From contig JAGAJI010000077.1 of NCBI GenBank assembly GCA_017626135.1, positions 1 through 64,000 on the forward strand: a stretch of 64,000 nt of DNA, given 5' to 3'. Below the pieces are notes generated by a model. It did not search any database, was not told the DNA's origin, and saw only the letters and a program-made list of their open reading frames with translations. The stretch comes from Clostridia bacterium. Its GTDB lineage: Bacteria > Bacillota > Clostridia > Christensenellales > Borkfalkiaceae. How positions within the stretch are numbered: position 1 is the stretch's first letter; each line of letters starts with the position of its first letter. The position numbers and the translations under genes are program-made. Below are positions 16,334 to 26,155 of the stretch, in pieces.

Positions 16334-17587
16334 ATGAAGAATAATTCAGAAAGATTTAATATGAATAGAAAACCGAATAAACCGCCCCTTTATCTTCGCG
16401 CCGTGGAATTTTTGATCGGGCCGATTTATACCTATTTCAATCACGGACATATCAAGACGGATCCGGAAGTGAAAAGGCTCAAAGGTCCCTTTCTCGTGCT
16501 TGGCTCACACGCGTCCTTTATGGATTTCGCGCAGATAGCGACGGGGTTGGGCGGCAGAGCGAATGGTTGGGTCGTCTCTATCGATGAATTCCGACGCGGC
16601 GACTGGCTGATGTACGGAATCGGCGGCATCCCCAAGCGCAAATTCACCCACGGGCTCTCTACCGCGAAACATATTTTGAAATATTTGAAAGAGTATCAAC
16701 TTCCCGTGGTCCTCTTCCCGGAAGCTCGTTTCAGTTTGGCTGGGGTCAACGAACGGCTCGACGAGGCGTTAGGGAAACTTTGCAAACACGCGAACGTGCC
16801 CGTCGTATCCTTTCAATCGAACGGCAACTATATTAATTCGCCGCAATGGGGCAAACGTCCGTACAGAAAAATCCGACAGGAAGGGCGGTTGTCTTTGCTG
16901 TGTTCGGCGGAGGACGTGGAAAAGCTTTCTGCGGAGGAAATTCAGGAACGAATCGAAAAGGAATTCGTGCGCGACGAATATAAATGGCAGGTGGATCACG
17001 ATCTGCATATCAAATGCAAAAAGCGTGCGGAAGGAATACATAGAATTTTGTACAAATGCCCCGCTTGCAATACGGAATTTGAAACGTGCAGCGAGGGGAC
17101 GAAACTTTGGTGCGAGGCGTGCGGTGCGAAGTGGGAAATGGATACCCTTTCGAGATTGCACGGCGTGAATACGCAGGCAGGCTTCTCGCACGTGCCCGAC
17201 TGGTATAACTGGGAGCGCGAAGAGGTCAGAAAGGAAGTGCAGGCAGGCACCTATCGCTTTGAGGACGACGTTCGCGTCGAAGATTATTACAATAGTAAAA
17301 CGGGCTTTATTCCCGTGGGCACGGCGCACGTCGTGCACGACGAAAACGGATTTACCTTCCGCGGCACGGTAGACGGCAAGCCGTTTGAGCTCAACAAGCC
17401 CGTGTCGTCCATGTATTCCTGTCACATCGAGTACGATTTCTTAAAACGGGGAGACGCCTTCGATATCGCGACCGATTTGACGACCTATTTCATGTATCCG
17501 CAAACGGCGAAGAATTGTTTGACGAAGATTCATTTTGCGACCGAAGAGCTTTACGATCATTACGTAAGAAACAAAAAAGAGAACTAA
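16334..17587 (+). CDS. Lysophospholipid acyltransferase (PlsC-like) with zinc ribbon
   Basis: A 417-residue 1-acyl-glycerol-3-phosphate acyltransferase-like protein. The catalytic HX4D motif is GSHASFMD (H59, D64), followed by an acyl-acceptor segment with LFPEARFSLAG. A central zinc ribbon is visible (C242/C245 and C260/C263). The C-terminal 150 residues are of unknown fold. Ordinary PlsC proteins are about 240 residues and lack the ribbon, so this is an extended clostridial type. Its substrate could be a lysophospholipid or another lipid. A second Met at position 10 is a possible alternative start. It is alone between a promoter and a terminator. Confidence 0.82.
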   Translation: MKNNSERFNMNRKPNKPPLYLRAVEFLIGPIYTYFNHGHIKTDPEVKRLKGPFLVLGSHASFMDFAQIATGLGGRANGWVVSIDEFRRGDWLMYGIGGIPKRKFTHGLSTAKHILKYLKEYQLPVVLFPEARFSLAGVNERLDEALGKLCKHANVPVVSFQSNGNYINSPQWGKRPYRKIRQEGRLSLLCSAEDVEKLSAEEIQERIEKEFVRDEYKWQVDHDLHIKCKKRAEGIHRILYKCPACNTEFETCSEGTKLWCEACGAKWEMDTLSRLHGVNTQAGFSHVPDWYNWEREEVRKEVQAGTYRFEDDVRVEDYYNSKTGFIPVGTAHVVHDENGFTFRGTVDGKPFELNKPVSSMYSCHIEYDFLKRGDAFDIATDLTTYFMYPQTAKNCLTKIHFATEELYDHYVRNKKEN

Positions 17588-17593
17588 AAAAGG

Positions 17594-17620
17594 ACGGCGG
17601 TGTGAAGTGCACACCGCCGT
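17594..17620. terminator. Bidirectional terminator (acyltransferase/ychF)
   Basis: The 11-bp perfect stem ACGGCGGTGTG / CACACCGCCGT has loop AAGTG, flanked by an A-run on the left and TTTT on the right. Confidence 0.85.
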
Positions 17621-17636
17621 TTTGAATAGGCTTTGC

Positions 17637-18752
17637 TTATTTATTGCTCTTGGACACGTTGAAGTAATATTCGACGACGTCGCCGTCCTGCATAATATAT
17701 TCCTTGCCTTCGGAACGAACCTTTCCCTCCGCTTTCGCAGCGGCAATCGAACCGAGGTTGACGAGGATTTCCCAGTTGACGACGTCCGCACGGATAAATC
17801 CCTTTTCAAAGTCCGTATGGATTTTCCCTGCCGCTTGGGGAGCTTTCGTGCCTTTGACGATCGTCCACGCTCTCGTTTCCTTTTCACCGGCGGTCAGGTA
17901 AGAGATAAGACCGAGAAGGGCATAGGATTTTTTAATCAAACGGTCAAGTCCGCTTTCGCCGAGCCCGAATTCTTCCATGAATACCGCTTTATCCTCGGGA
18001 TCCATTTGGGAGAGCTCCTCTTCCGTTTTCGCGCAAATGACGAGCACTTCCGCGCCTTCTTTTGCGGCAAATTCCTTGACTTTCACGACGAAAGGCAAAC
18101 TATCTTCGTCTTTGCCCATATCGTCTTCTTTGATATTCGCGGCGTAGATGACGGGTTTGCTCGTTAAAAGGAAGCAGTTCTTCATGAACTCTTCTTCGCC
18201 TTCCGCAATCGCAAAGTTACGGGCGGGCTTTTCGCTTTCGAGGAAGGCGTACAGTCTTTCGAGAAAAGCGTATTCTTCCACGGCTTTTTTGTCCGAACCG
18301 CCGCGCGCCTGTACTTTTACCTTGTTCATACGGTTTTGTACGGCTTCCATGTCGGACATGATCAACTCGAGGTTGATTGTTTCTATATCGTTGACGGGGT
18401 CGATTTTGTTGTCGACGTGGGTGATATTCGCGTCTTCAAAGCAACGGACGACGTGGACGATGGCGTCCACTTCGCGAATGTGCGAGAGGAATTTATTGCC
18501 CAAACCTTCGCCGCGGGAAGCACCTTTTACGAGCCCTGCGATGTCGACGAATTCAATGACGGCAGGGGTTACCTTCTTGCTGTCGTACAGCGCGGCGAGC
18601 TTGTCCAAACGCTCGTCGGGAACGGCAACGACGCCCACGTTGGGTTCGATCGTGCAGAAGGGGTAGTTGGCACATTCTGCGCCTGCGTGTGTGATTGCGT
18701 TAAAAAGAGTAGATTTGCCTACGTTGGGAAGTCCAACAACACCAAGTTTCAT
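17637..18752 (-). CDS. ychF: Redox-regulated ATPase/GTPase YchF (OLA1 family)
   Basis: A translation-factor-related P-loop NTPase with ribosome-linked, stress-related roles. The 371 residues show G1 GLPNVGKST (K13), the G3 region DIAGLVKGASRGEGLGN, and NIKE in place of the NKxD guanine-specificity motif, which is why the family prefers ATP. A central coiled coil and a C-terminal TGS domain (AWTIVKGTKAPQAAG) are also seen. It is monocistronic on the minus strand, divergent from argS with separate promoters. Confidence 0.95.
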   Translation of the reverse strand: MKLGVVGLPNVGKSTLFNAITHAGAECANYPFCTIEPNVGVVAVPDERLDKLAALYDSKKVTPAVIEFVDIAGLVKGASRGEGLGNKFLSHIREVDAIVHVVRCFEDANITHVDNKIDPVNDIETINLELIMSDMEAVQNRMNKVKVQARGGSDKKAVEEYAFLERLYAFLESEKPARNFAIAEGEEEFMKNCFLLTSKPVIYAANIKEDDMGKDEDSLPFVVKVKEFAAKEGAEVLVICAKTEEELSQMDPEDKAVFMEEFGLGESGLDRLIKKSYALLGLISYLTAGEKETRAWTIVKGTKAPQAAGKIHTDFEKGFIRADVVNWEILVNLGSIAAAKAEGKVRSEGKEYIMQDGDVVEYYFNVSKSNK

Positions 18753-18787
18753 ATGTTTTCAATCCTCATAAATCAATTTTCTGCTAT

Positions 18788-18816
18788 ATTATAATATAAA
18801 ATTAAAAATTTGGCAA
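18788..18816 (-). promoter_or_regulatory. Promoter of ychF
   Basis: On the minus strand, TTGCCA (18816-18811), a 17-bp spacer and TATAAT (18793-18788), about 35 bases before the start codon. Confidence 0.72.
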
Positions 18817-18844
18817 ATTAAACTTGCCCCATTTGAAAAAATAG

Positions 18845-18873
18845 TTGCAGAAAATTAAAAAATGTGGTATAGT
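18845..18873 (+). promoter_or_regulatory. Promoter of argS
   Basis: TTGCAG (18845-18850), 17 bp and TATAGT (18868-18873), preceded by TGTGG. Confidence 0.7.
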
Positions 18874-18916
18874 ATTATGGTAATTTAAGGATACGAATTA
18901 AGGAACAGGTGTCAAT

Positions 18917-20620
18917 ATGGATTATAAGAAATATATTGCAGAGCATTTGCATATCGACGGCGTCGGCGAAGAAGAGCTTTACGATCTCATCGCGCTGCCT
19001 CCCAACCTTGAAATGGGGGATTACGCGCTCCCTTGCTTCAAGTTCGCAAAACTCATGAGAAAGAGCCCGGTGATGATTGCCGAAGAATTGAAACAAAGTG
19101 TTATGTCTGACGAAGTAATTATGTCTGACAAAGTACTTTCCGAAGTATCTGCGGTCAACGGATACCTCAATTTTAAGATCAACAAGACGGGTTTCGTAGC
19201 TGCTACGCTTGACAGAATACTCAAAGAAAAGGAAAGATACGGCGCCTCGGAAGAGGGGGTGGGCAAGACGATTTGTATCGACTATTCTTCCATCAATATC
19301 GCAAAGCCCTTCCATATCGGACATTTGTCCACGACGGTGCTTGGTGGTGCGCTGTACCGCATCTTCAACTTCCTCGGTTATAAATCGGTGGGCATCAACC
19401 ATTTGGGGGATTACGGCACGCAGTTCGGCAAACTCATCTCCGCGTACAAGCGTTGGGGGGATAAGAAGACGATTGAAGAAGGCGGGATTCGAGCGCTCAA
19501 CGAGTTGTACGTAAGATTCCATCGGGAAGCGGAAGAACATCCCGAATACGACGACGAAGCGCGTACGTACTTCAAGAAAATCGAACAGGGGGACGAGGAA
19601 TGCCTCGCGCTGTTCCGTTGGTTCAAGGAATTGACCCTCAAAGACGTGCAGAAAATCTACGATTTGTTGGACATTCATTTCGATTCCTACGCGGGAGAGA
19701 GCTTTTTCTCGGATAAGATGCAACCCGTCGTCGACGAATTGAGAGAAAAGGGGCTGCTGATCGAAAGCCGCGGCGCGCAGGTCGTGGATCTGGAAGCGTA
19801 CGGTATGCCGCCTTGCATCATTTTGAAATCGGACGGGACTTCCCTTTACGCAACGCGCGATATGGCGGCTGCCATCTATAGAAAGGAAACCTACGATTTT
19901 GACAAATGTTTATACGTCGTAGCTTATCAGCAGAATTTGCATTTCAAACAGTTCTTCAAGGTGTTGGAGCTCATGGGCAAGGAATGGTCGAAAGATCTCG
20001 TGCACGTGGCGTACGGCATGGTATCCTTGGAAGAGGGCACGATGTCCACGCGCAAGGGCAACGTCGTGTTCTTGGAGGACGTCATCAACAAATGTATCGA
20101 AAAGGCGTATACGATCATCGACGAGAAGAATCCCGATCTTGAAAACAAAGAAGACGTCGCGCAGAAAGTGGGCGTCGGCGCAGTTATTTTCGGCGCTCTG
20201 TACAACAATAAGATCAAGGATATCGTATTCTCCTACGACAAGGTGCTGACCTTCGACGGGGAGACGAGCGTATACGTGCAATATACCTGCGCAAGAGCGC
20301 AGTCCGTCCTGCAAAAGGGCGGCGTTCCCGAGCAGTATGAAATTCCCGAGCTTTGTCCGCAGGAGATCGAGCTGGTGAAAGCCATTTCTTCCTTCCCCGA
20401 AGCGGTGAAAACGGCGGCTGAGAAATACGAACCTTCGGTGATCGCCCGTTTCGCCGTAGACGTCGCGCAGAAGTTCAATAAATTCTATTTCGACTGCAAG
20501 ATTTTGGCGGCAGAGGACGAAAGGACGAAGAACTTTCGTTTGGTGTTGACGAATGCGACCTTGCAGGCGCTCAAAAACGCCTTTGCGCTGCTCGGCATCG
20601 GCATTCCCGATAAGATGTAA
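18917..20620 (+). CDS. argS: Arginyl-tRNA synthetase
   Basis: Class I synthetase charging tRNA-Arg. The 567 residues include an N-terminal Add-1-like domain, HIGH at 133-136 (KPFHIGHLST), NHLGDYGTQFGK, the KMSKS-loop equivalent MSTRKGN, and the C-terminal DALR anticodon-binding domain. The N-terminal domain contains a small in-frame tandem duplication: two 18-bp units at 19101-19136 give SVMSDEVIMSDKV. Otherwise length and motifs are normal. The RBS AAGGAACAGG precedes the ATG. It is monocistronic and ended by a strong hairpin. Confidence 0.96.
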   Translation: MDYKKYIAEHLHIDGVGEEELYDLIALPPNLEMGDYALPCFKFAKLMRKSPVMIAEELKQSVMSDEVIMSDKVLSEVSAVNGYLNFKINKTGFVAATLDRILKEKERYGASEEGVGKTICIDYSSINIAKPFHIGHLSTTVLGGALYRIFNFLGYKSVGINHLGDYGTQFGKLISAYKRWGDKKTIEEGGIRALNELYVRFHREAEEHPEYDDEARTYFKKIEQGDEECLALFRWFKELTLKDVQKIYDLLDIHFDSYAGESFFSDKMQPVVDELREKGLLIESRGAQVVDLEAYGMPPCIILKSDGTSLYATRDMAAAIYRKETYDFDKCLYVVAYQQNLHFKQFFKVLELMGKEWSKDLVHVAYGMVSLEEGTMSTRKGNVVFLEDVINKCIEKAYTIIDEKNPDLENKEDVAQKVGVGAVIFGALYNNKIKDIVFSYDKVLTFDGETSVYVQYTCARAQSVLQKGGVPEQYEIPELCPQEIELVKAISSFPEAVKTAAEKYEPSVIARFAVDVAQKFNKFYFDCKILAAEDERTKNFRLVLTNATLQALKNAFALLGIGIPDKM

Positions 20621-20646
20621 GCGTAGGAAAAATCAGAAAATCGACG

Positions 20647-20674
20647 AAGTCCGTGAAAGCTCACGGACTTTTTT
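20647..20674 (+). terminator. Terminator of argS
   Basis: The perfect 10-bp stem AAGTCCGTGA / TCACGGACTT has loop AAGC and is followed by TTTT. Confidence 0.9.
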
Positions 20675-20784
20675 CTCGTAAAAATTCCGTCGAAAAATTT
20701 TCTTCGAAAAATTTTTACTCAAACTCTTTACTTTTGCTATTGAAATATGTTATTATTAAAAATAGTATGAAACGTGAGGTCGTT

Positions 20785-23172
20785 ATGGCGAAAAAAATAC
20801 CTTATGACAAATTGATCGCTCTCATAGATACGAAAAAATCGGGGGACCACGACTGGTTTTTATCCCTTTTGGACGAAGAAAAACAGCGCGCGTATGAGGA
20901 CGAACACGTGGAGGCGGTGATGCAGATGCTCAGAATCGTCCGTATCCGTCCGCATAAAAACGCCGTTCGGGAAGCCAAAGCAGAGATTGCCCGTTTGGAA
21001 AAAGAGGAGCGCGACAGCGCGGAGACCTATCGAAAAATCCAAGGATTGCTTGCGGAAATCGAAGGGCAGAAGGAAAAGATTGAGGCGTACCGTCCCTTCT
21101 TCGACGAACCCTATTTTGCACGCATGGACCTCATTGATAACGCAGAGGGGTATAATAGCTACTATATCGGCAAAAAGGGAGACGTTAAGTTGGAAATTCT
21201 CGACTGGCGTACGCCCGTTGCCAGACGGTATTATCAAAAGAGCTGTTCCACCTTTACCTTTAACGAATACGAGTATAAGACGGTACTTCGCCGCGCGATC
21301 CGTACCAAAAACGGCAAAGTGTTGGATTTCAAAAACGAATATTTGTCTCTGAAAGACTACCTGTCCGCGGAGGAAATCGCCGATCGAGACGAGGAAAATA
21401 TTTTAGATCCCTTCCTTCGGGAAATCATCAAAAATCGCAAGGAAGAAACGTCGGTCAAGGATATCATCGAGACCATTCAGGAAAAGCAATACGAAATCAT
21501 CACCCGACCCGAAAAGGGGGACTTCGTCTTGCAGGGCTGTGCGGGAAGCGGAAAGACGATGGTCATGTTGCACCGTTTGAGTTATCTTATGTACAATAAC
21601 GAGGACATCAAGCCGCACGACGTGCTCATCATCACGCCCAGCAATTCCTTCAACGCGTTCATCGACGAGCTTGCGGAAATTCTCGAACTCGAACGGGTCA
21701 GAACGACGACGGCGTACGAGTATTTCCTGCAAGTGCTCAAAAATGAGAAAATCGATCTCACGGATAAGATCGATCCCGCGCAGAAGGAAAATACCGAGTA
21801 TTTGGAATACCTGTATTCCCCGAAATTCGTCAAGGACGTCGAGAAAAAACAGGCGAAAGTGTTCGACAGCCTGTACGGGCTGTTCACGGGGGAGGAATGT
21901 AAGGAGTTCGTAGAGGAAATCATTTCCGAAAGTCAAAGACAGCTGACGGCATACGAGGGGATCAAAAACGCCTCGATGCGGGTGCGCCGCGCGGTGCTCG
22001 GGGAGATCAAGGAGAAAAAGGAAGGGGGCTTGTATTATACGAAATCCTTCCGTGAACTCATGAACGCGATTCTCGACATCGAGGACTTTTTCAACGGCAC
22101 GATCAAGAGCGAGCGTTCCAAATCCCCCGAATATTTCTATCGTCAGTTGATGTCGTTCTATAAGAGCGCAAGCTTCGCCGTACGCAATACCGACCGTATC
22201 GTCAAAGAGGCGGAGACGAGTCTTTCCGCCCTTGCGGACGATATCGAAAAGGAGATCGCCGACTTGCGGCGTTTCAAGCAAAAGATCGGGGGAATTGACG
22301 TATATATGTACGCCGACCGCATTGCAAGGCGAAAGGAAATTTTGGAGGAGATCCAAAAGACGAAGGAGAAGGTACTTTCGATCGGGGAGCATAATACGGC
22401 GTTTTCCGAGTTCTATCTGTACCTTCGCGGCGAGAAAAATTTCTCGGAAATCGGGGAAGGAACTTCCTTTATCGATATCGTGCGGTATTTTTATCGGGAA
22501 ACGGTAAAAAAATATAAAGTGAACTACGGTATGACGTCCAAAAAGATGTACCGCTCGGACGCCTATGCGCTTTGCGTCATCTGCGCCGGTATTTGCGAGC
22601 GGCTTTCGCCCGTGTATTCCTACGTATTCGTAGACGAGGGACAGGATATTTCCCCCTGCGAATACGCCCTGCTGCGGAAAATCAACGCCAAGGCTTCCTT
22701 CAATATCTTCGGCGACCTCGCGCAAAACGTAACCAAGTGGCGAGGCGTGAAGGACTGGAAGGAAATTTCCCCCGATTTCCCGATATACGAGCTCAATCAG
22801 AATTATCGCAACACCAACCAGATCGTTTCCTTCGTCTCGGGAAAGCTTGGACTGGATATGCAATCCATCGGCTACGACGGCCCCGAAGTGGTGAAGATCT
22901 CCCCGCGCGGCGTCAATGCGTTTTTCAAGGATAAAAAGGGATTGAAGGCGGTGATTTGCGCAGAGAGTGAAAAGGAAAACTATGCGCGAAAAACCTATAA
23001 CGACGTGCGCGCGAAGGGTAAAGTTTCCCGTAACAAAATCAATATTATGACGGTGTATGAGAGTAAGGGCTTGGAATTTTCCTCCGTCGTCGTGGCGGAA
23101 AGGGGAATGACGGACAGCGAGAAATACATCGCCTACACCCGAGCGCTCAAAGACCTTGCGGTGATAGAGTGA
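20785..23172 (+). CDS. helD: HelD-like UvrD/Rep-family helicase (RNA polymerase recycling)
   Basis: A 795-residue superfamily 1 ATPase. Before the P-loop is an N-terminal antiparallel coiled-coil arm (about residues 45-105), followed by YNSYYIGKKG and LDWRTPVARRYY, hallmarks of HelD proteins that bind RNA polymerase and strip it from DNA. Motifs: P-loop GCAGSGKT (251-258), a long insertion, DEGQD, GDLAQNVTKWRG, LNQNYRNTNQI, TVYESKGLEF and YIAYTRAL. I chose the ATG at 20785 because GAGGT lies four bases upstream; ATG 20767 is in frame but lacks an RBS. The promoter is unclear (TTTACT or TTGAAA with weak -10). Confidence 0.88.
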   Translation: MAKKIPYDKLIALIDTKKSGDHDWFLSLLDEEKQRAYEDEHVEAVMQMLRIVRIRPHKNAVREAKAEIARLEKEERDSAETYRKIQGLLAEIEGQKEKIEAYRPFFDEPYFARMDLIDNAEGYNSYYIGKKGDVKLEILDWRTPVARRYYQKSCSTFTFNEYEYKTVLRRAIRTKNGKVLDFKNEYLSLKDYLSAEEIADRDEENILDPFLREIIKNRKEETSVKDIIETIQEKQYEIITRPEKGDFVLQGCAGSGKTMVMLHRLSYLMYNNEDIKPHDVLIITPSNSFNAFIDELAEILELERVRTTTAYEYFLQVLKNEKIDLTDKIDPAQKENTEYLEYLYSPKFVKDVEKKQAKVFDSLYGLFTGEECKEFVEEIISESQRQLTAYEGIKNASMRVRRAVLGEIKEKKEGGLYYTKSFRELMNAILDIEDFFNGTIKSERSKSPEYFYRQLMSFYKSASFAVRNTDRIVKEAETSLSALADDIEKEIADLRRFKQKIGGIDVYMYADRIARRKEILEEIQKTKEKVLSIGEHNTAFSEFYLYLRGEKNFSEIGEGTSFIDIVRYFYRETVKKYKVNYGMTSKKMYRSDAYALCVICAGICERLSPVYSYVFVDEGQDISPCEYALLRKINAKASFNIFGDLAQNVTKWRGVKDWKEISPDFPIYELNQNYRNTNQIVSFVSGKLGLDMQSIGYDGPEVVKISPRGVNAFFKDKKGLKAVICAESEKENYARKTYNDVRAKGKVSRNKINIMTVYESKGLEFSSVVVAERGMTDSEKYIAYTRALKDLAVIE

Positions 23173-23179
23173 GGTGGAG

Positions 23180-23881
23180 ATGAAAAACATATTTCTCGTG
23201 GACGTGGACGATACGATTTTGGATTTTCACGGCGTTTCCGCGGACGCCTTTCGCGCGGCGTGCTTGGAAAACGGCGTCGCTTGGAGCGAGGAGCTCCAAC
23301 GTCAATACTGGGTTTTCAACGTTTCGCTTTGGGAGGCGTTGGAGCGCAAGGAACTGACGCGCGAAGAGCTCATGCGCGAACGGTTCGTCCGGTTCTTTCA
23401 AAAGTTGGGCTTGCACGATGCGGACGGGTACGCCGTCAATCGGTCGTATATCGCGTATATTTCCAACCACCCCCGCTATCTTCCCGGAGCGGAGGATTTC
23501 CTGCGAAAGCTTTCCCAAGCGGGGCGGATCTTTTTTGTGACCAACGGCACGGAGGATATTCAGAAATCCCGTTTCGATATCGTAGGGCTTTGGGAAAAAG
23601 CGGAGAATACGTTTATTTCCCAAAGAATCGGCTATGATAAACCGGCGAAGGCGTATACGGCGTACGTCTTTTCGCATATTCCCGACTTTCGTCGGGAGCA
23701 AGCCGTTTGGATCGGCGACAGTTTGAGCGCCGATATGCGAGCGGCGTGGGAGGCGGAAGTGACGGGAATCTGGTTCAACCCACAGGGAAAGGCGAATACG
23801 AGCGGCGTGCAGCCCGACTATGAAGCGAGCAGTTTTGAGGAAATTTTGGAAATTTTAGGGAAATTTACACAAAATCCTTAA
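23180..23881 (+). CDS. HAD-superfamily hydrolase, YjjG-like nucleotidase
   Basis: A 233-residue haloacid dehalogenase-type phosphatase. Motif I is DVDDT (D8, D10), motif II is VTNGTED, the motif III lysine is in RIGYDKP and motif IV is WIGDSLSADMRAA. A helical cap lies between motifs I and II (about residues 15-90). YjjG-type enzymes dephosphorylate noncanonical pyrimidine nucleotides. The substrate here is inferred only from similarity. The ATG at 23180 has AGGTG just upstream; an in-frame GTG at 23174 overlaps that RBS and is less likely. It follows helD after seven bases. Confidence 0.83.
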   Translation: MKNIFLVDVDDTILDFHGVSADAFRAACLENGVAWSEELQRQYWVFNVSLWEALERKELTREELMRERFVRFFQKLGLHDADGYAVNRSYIAYISNHPRYLPGAEDFLRKLSQAGRIFFVTNGTEDIQKSRFDIVGLWEKAENTFISQRIGYDKPAKAYTAYVFSHIPDFRREQAVWIGDSLSADMRAAWEAEVTGIWFNPQGKANTSGVQPDYEASSFEEILEILGKFTQNP

Positions 23882-23899
23882 ATTTTTTCCTTCAATCAT

Positions 23900-23928
23900 T
23901 TGAAAAATTAAAAAAAAGATGTTATAAT
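23900..23928 (+). promoter_or_regulatory. Promoter of the topoisomerase operon
   Basis: TTGAAA (23900-23905), 17 bp and TATAAT (23923-23928) with TGT before the -10. The leader is about 63 bases. Confidence 0.72.
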
Positions 23929-23997
23929 AAATGCATAATGGCATTTTTTGGCGAAAAATATTTACAGAATTTATAGAACGTATAAATTGAGGACGAA

Positions 23998-26154
23998 ATG
24001 GCAGAACTGAAAAAAACGACGAAGAAAACAGAGGAATACACCGCCGGCAACCTTGAGGTCTTGGAAGGTCTCGAGGCTGTTCGTATGCGTCCGGGTATGT
24101 ATATCGGCTCGACGGGGATCAAAGGGTTGCACCACATTCTTTGGGAAATCGTGGACAACGCGATCGACGAAGCGGCAAACGGCTATGCAAATAGAGTTAA
24201 AGTGACGTTGCACGCGGACGGAAGCGCCTCCGTAGAGGACAACGGGAGAGGGATCCCCACCGACATTCACCCCAAGGAAAAGGTTTCGGGCGTACAGCTC
24301 GTATTCACGAAATTGCATGCAGGCGGTAAATTCGGACAGGGGAATTACGAATATTCGGGCGGTTTGCACGGCGTAGGCGCGTCCGTTACCAACGCGCTTT
24401 CCGAATGGTTGACGGTAGAAGTATGCCGCAATAAGCGCGTCTATAAAATGAGTTTCCATTCCAAGTACAATCCCCGCAAAAAGAAGGTGGAGGCAGGGAT
24501 CCCCGACGGCCCCTTGCAGGACACGGGTATTTCCACCAACCGCACGGGTTCGTATATCCGCTTTAAGCCGGACGCTACCATTTTCTCGGAAACGTCTTTC
24601 GACCTCGAAACGGTGGAAGAGCGTTTGAGACAAATCGCCTTTTTGAACCGCGGCGTGGAGATCACTTTGATCGACGAACGTATCACGATGGCGGAGGCGC
24701 AGCGCAGCCGTATGCTCTACTCGGACGAGGAAGAGACGGAAGAGGGCGAGGAAGGCGTGGACGAGGGCGTAGAGACTGCGGAGGACCAACAATCACTCTT
24801 CGGCGAGTTGGACGAGCTTGCGCTCGAAAGCGAACCTTATCGTATCCATTTCAAATACGAAGGGGGGATCTCCGATTACGTCAAGAGCCTCAACGAGGAC
24901 AAGCACAAGCTGTACGCGCAACCCATTTATTATAAGGCGACCAAGAACAACATTCAGGTGGAATTCTCCATTCAGCATACGGGGGAATATCGGGAATGTA
25001 TGTTCTCTTTCGTCAATAATATTCCCACGCCCGAAGGGGGATATCACGAGATCGGGTTCCGTTCGGGGTTGACCCGCGTGCTCAATGAATATGCGAGAAC
25101 GAACGGATTTTTGAAAGAGAAGGATCCCAACTTCCAGGGGGACGATTTCAGTGAAGGGCTTTCCGTCGTCCTTTCCATCAAGATGACGAACGTGCAGTTT
25201 GAAGGACAGACGAAGACCAAGCTCGGCAACACCGAGGCGCGTCCTGCGGTGGAAGCGGCGGTCGTGGAAGGATTCAACGCCTTCAAAAACGTCCGCGGTT
25301 ATAAAAAGACCATGGACGAAATTATCAAAAAGGCGCAAGGCGCGGCGAAGTCCCGTATTGCGGCAAAAACGGCGAAGGACAACGCAAGGGCGAAAAACAG
25401 CATTGACGGCTTGACGCTCATCGGCAAGCTCGCGGCTTGCTCGGGCAGAAAACCCGAACTCAACGAAATGTTCATCGTAGAGGGGGATTCCGCAGGCGGT
25501 ACGGCAAAGCAGGCGAGAGTGAGACAGTATCAGTCCATTCTGCCCCTGCGCGGCAAGCCTTTGAACGTAGAGAAGAAAAAGCTTTCGCAAATTCTGGAAA
25601 ACGAGGAGATCCGTACGATGATCAGCGCCATCGGCGCGGGCATCGATCCCGACTTCAAACTCGATAAAATCAATTATCACAAAGTCATCATTCTTTCCGA
25701 TGCCGACCAGGACGGTATGCACATTCGCTGTATTTTGCTTACCTTCTTCTTCCGCTATATGCGTCCGCTCATCAACGAGGGACACGTCTATATCGGTATG
25801 CCGCCCCTCTATAAAGTGTATAAGGGGGACAAGGTCGAGTACGCGTACGACGATAAAGAACTCGACGAGAAGATTGAAAAAGTGGGCAAGGGCTGTCAGT
25901 TGCAGCGTTACAAAGGGCTGGGGGAAATGAACGCCGACCAGCTTTGGGAAACGACCATGAATCCTGCCACGAGAAACCTCATTCAGGTTACGGTGGAGGA
26001 CGCCGCCAAAGCGGAGCGCATGATCACCAAACTCATGGGGGACAAGGTAGAGGGCAGAAAGGAATTCCTTGCCAAGTATGCCAACTTTGACAAGCGCGAC
26101 GGCTTCATAGAAAGAAGAAAGAAGACGGAAGGAAAGACGGAGGAGGAAGAATAA
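23998..26154 (+). CDS. parE: Type IIA topoisomerase ATPase subunit (ParE/GyrB)
   Basis: The ATPase/TOPRIM subunit of a type IIA topoisomerase, 718 residues. The GHKL domain shows [10 protein letters not shown] (N54) and DNGRGIP, followed by [16 protein letters not shown] Glu-rich insertion of about 40 residues interrupts the transducer region (about 244-280). TOPRIM carries EGDSAGG (from E495) and DADQDG (D570, D572), then the [10 protein letters not shown] tail. GyrB and ParE cannot be firmly separated here. I prefer ParE because the partner downstream lacks a GyrA box. The next ATG starts after a single base. Confidence 0.87.
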   Translation: MAELKKTTKKTEEYTAGNLEVLEGLEAVRMRPGMYIGSTGIKGLHHILWEIVDNAIDEAANGYANRVKVTLHADGSASVEDNGRGIPTDIHPKEKVSGVQLVFTKLHAGGKFGQGNYEYSGGLHGVGASVTNALSEWLTVEVCRNKRVYKMSFHSKYNPRKKKVEAGIPDGPLQDTGISTNRTGSYIRFKPDATIFSETSFDLETVEERLRQIAFLNRGVEITLIDERITMAEAQRSRMLYSDEEETEEGEEGVDEGVETAEDQQSLFGELDELALESEPYRIHFKYEGGISDYVKSLNEDKHKLYAQPIYYKATKNNIQVEFSIQHTGEYRECMFSFVNNIPTPEGGYHEIGFRSGLTRVLNEYARTNGFLKEKDPNFQGDDFSEGLSVVLSIKMTNVQFEGQTKTKLGNTEARPAVEAAVVEGFNAFKNVRGYKKTMDEIIKKAQGAAKSRIAAKTAKDNARAKNSIDGLTLIGKLAACSGRKPELNEMFIVEGDSAGGTAKQARVRQYQSILPLRGKPLNVEKKKLSQILENEEIRTMISAIGAGIDPDFKLDKINYHKVIILSDADQDGMHIRCILLTFFFRYMRPLINEGHVYIGMPPLYKVYKGDKVEYAYDDKELDEKIEKVGKGCQLQRYKGLGEMNADQLWETTMNPATRNLIQVTVEDAAKAERMITKLMGDKVEGRKEFLAKYANFDKRDGFIERRKKTEGKTEEEE

Positions 26155-26155
26155 G

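Noticed and set aside
20653-20784. Longer N-terminus for helD starting at 20653
   Set aside because: It would begin inside the argS terminator, adds a region with no HelD similarity, and a good RBS sits before ATG 20785.
21403-23190. Open frame of 595 codons on the minus strand opposite helD
   Set aside because: It is a shadow of the helD reading frame, has no RBS or family similarity, and helD has all helicase motifs.
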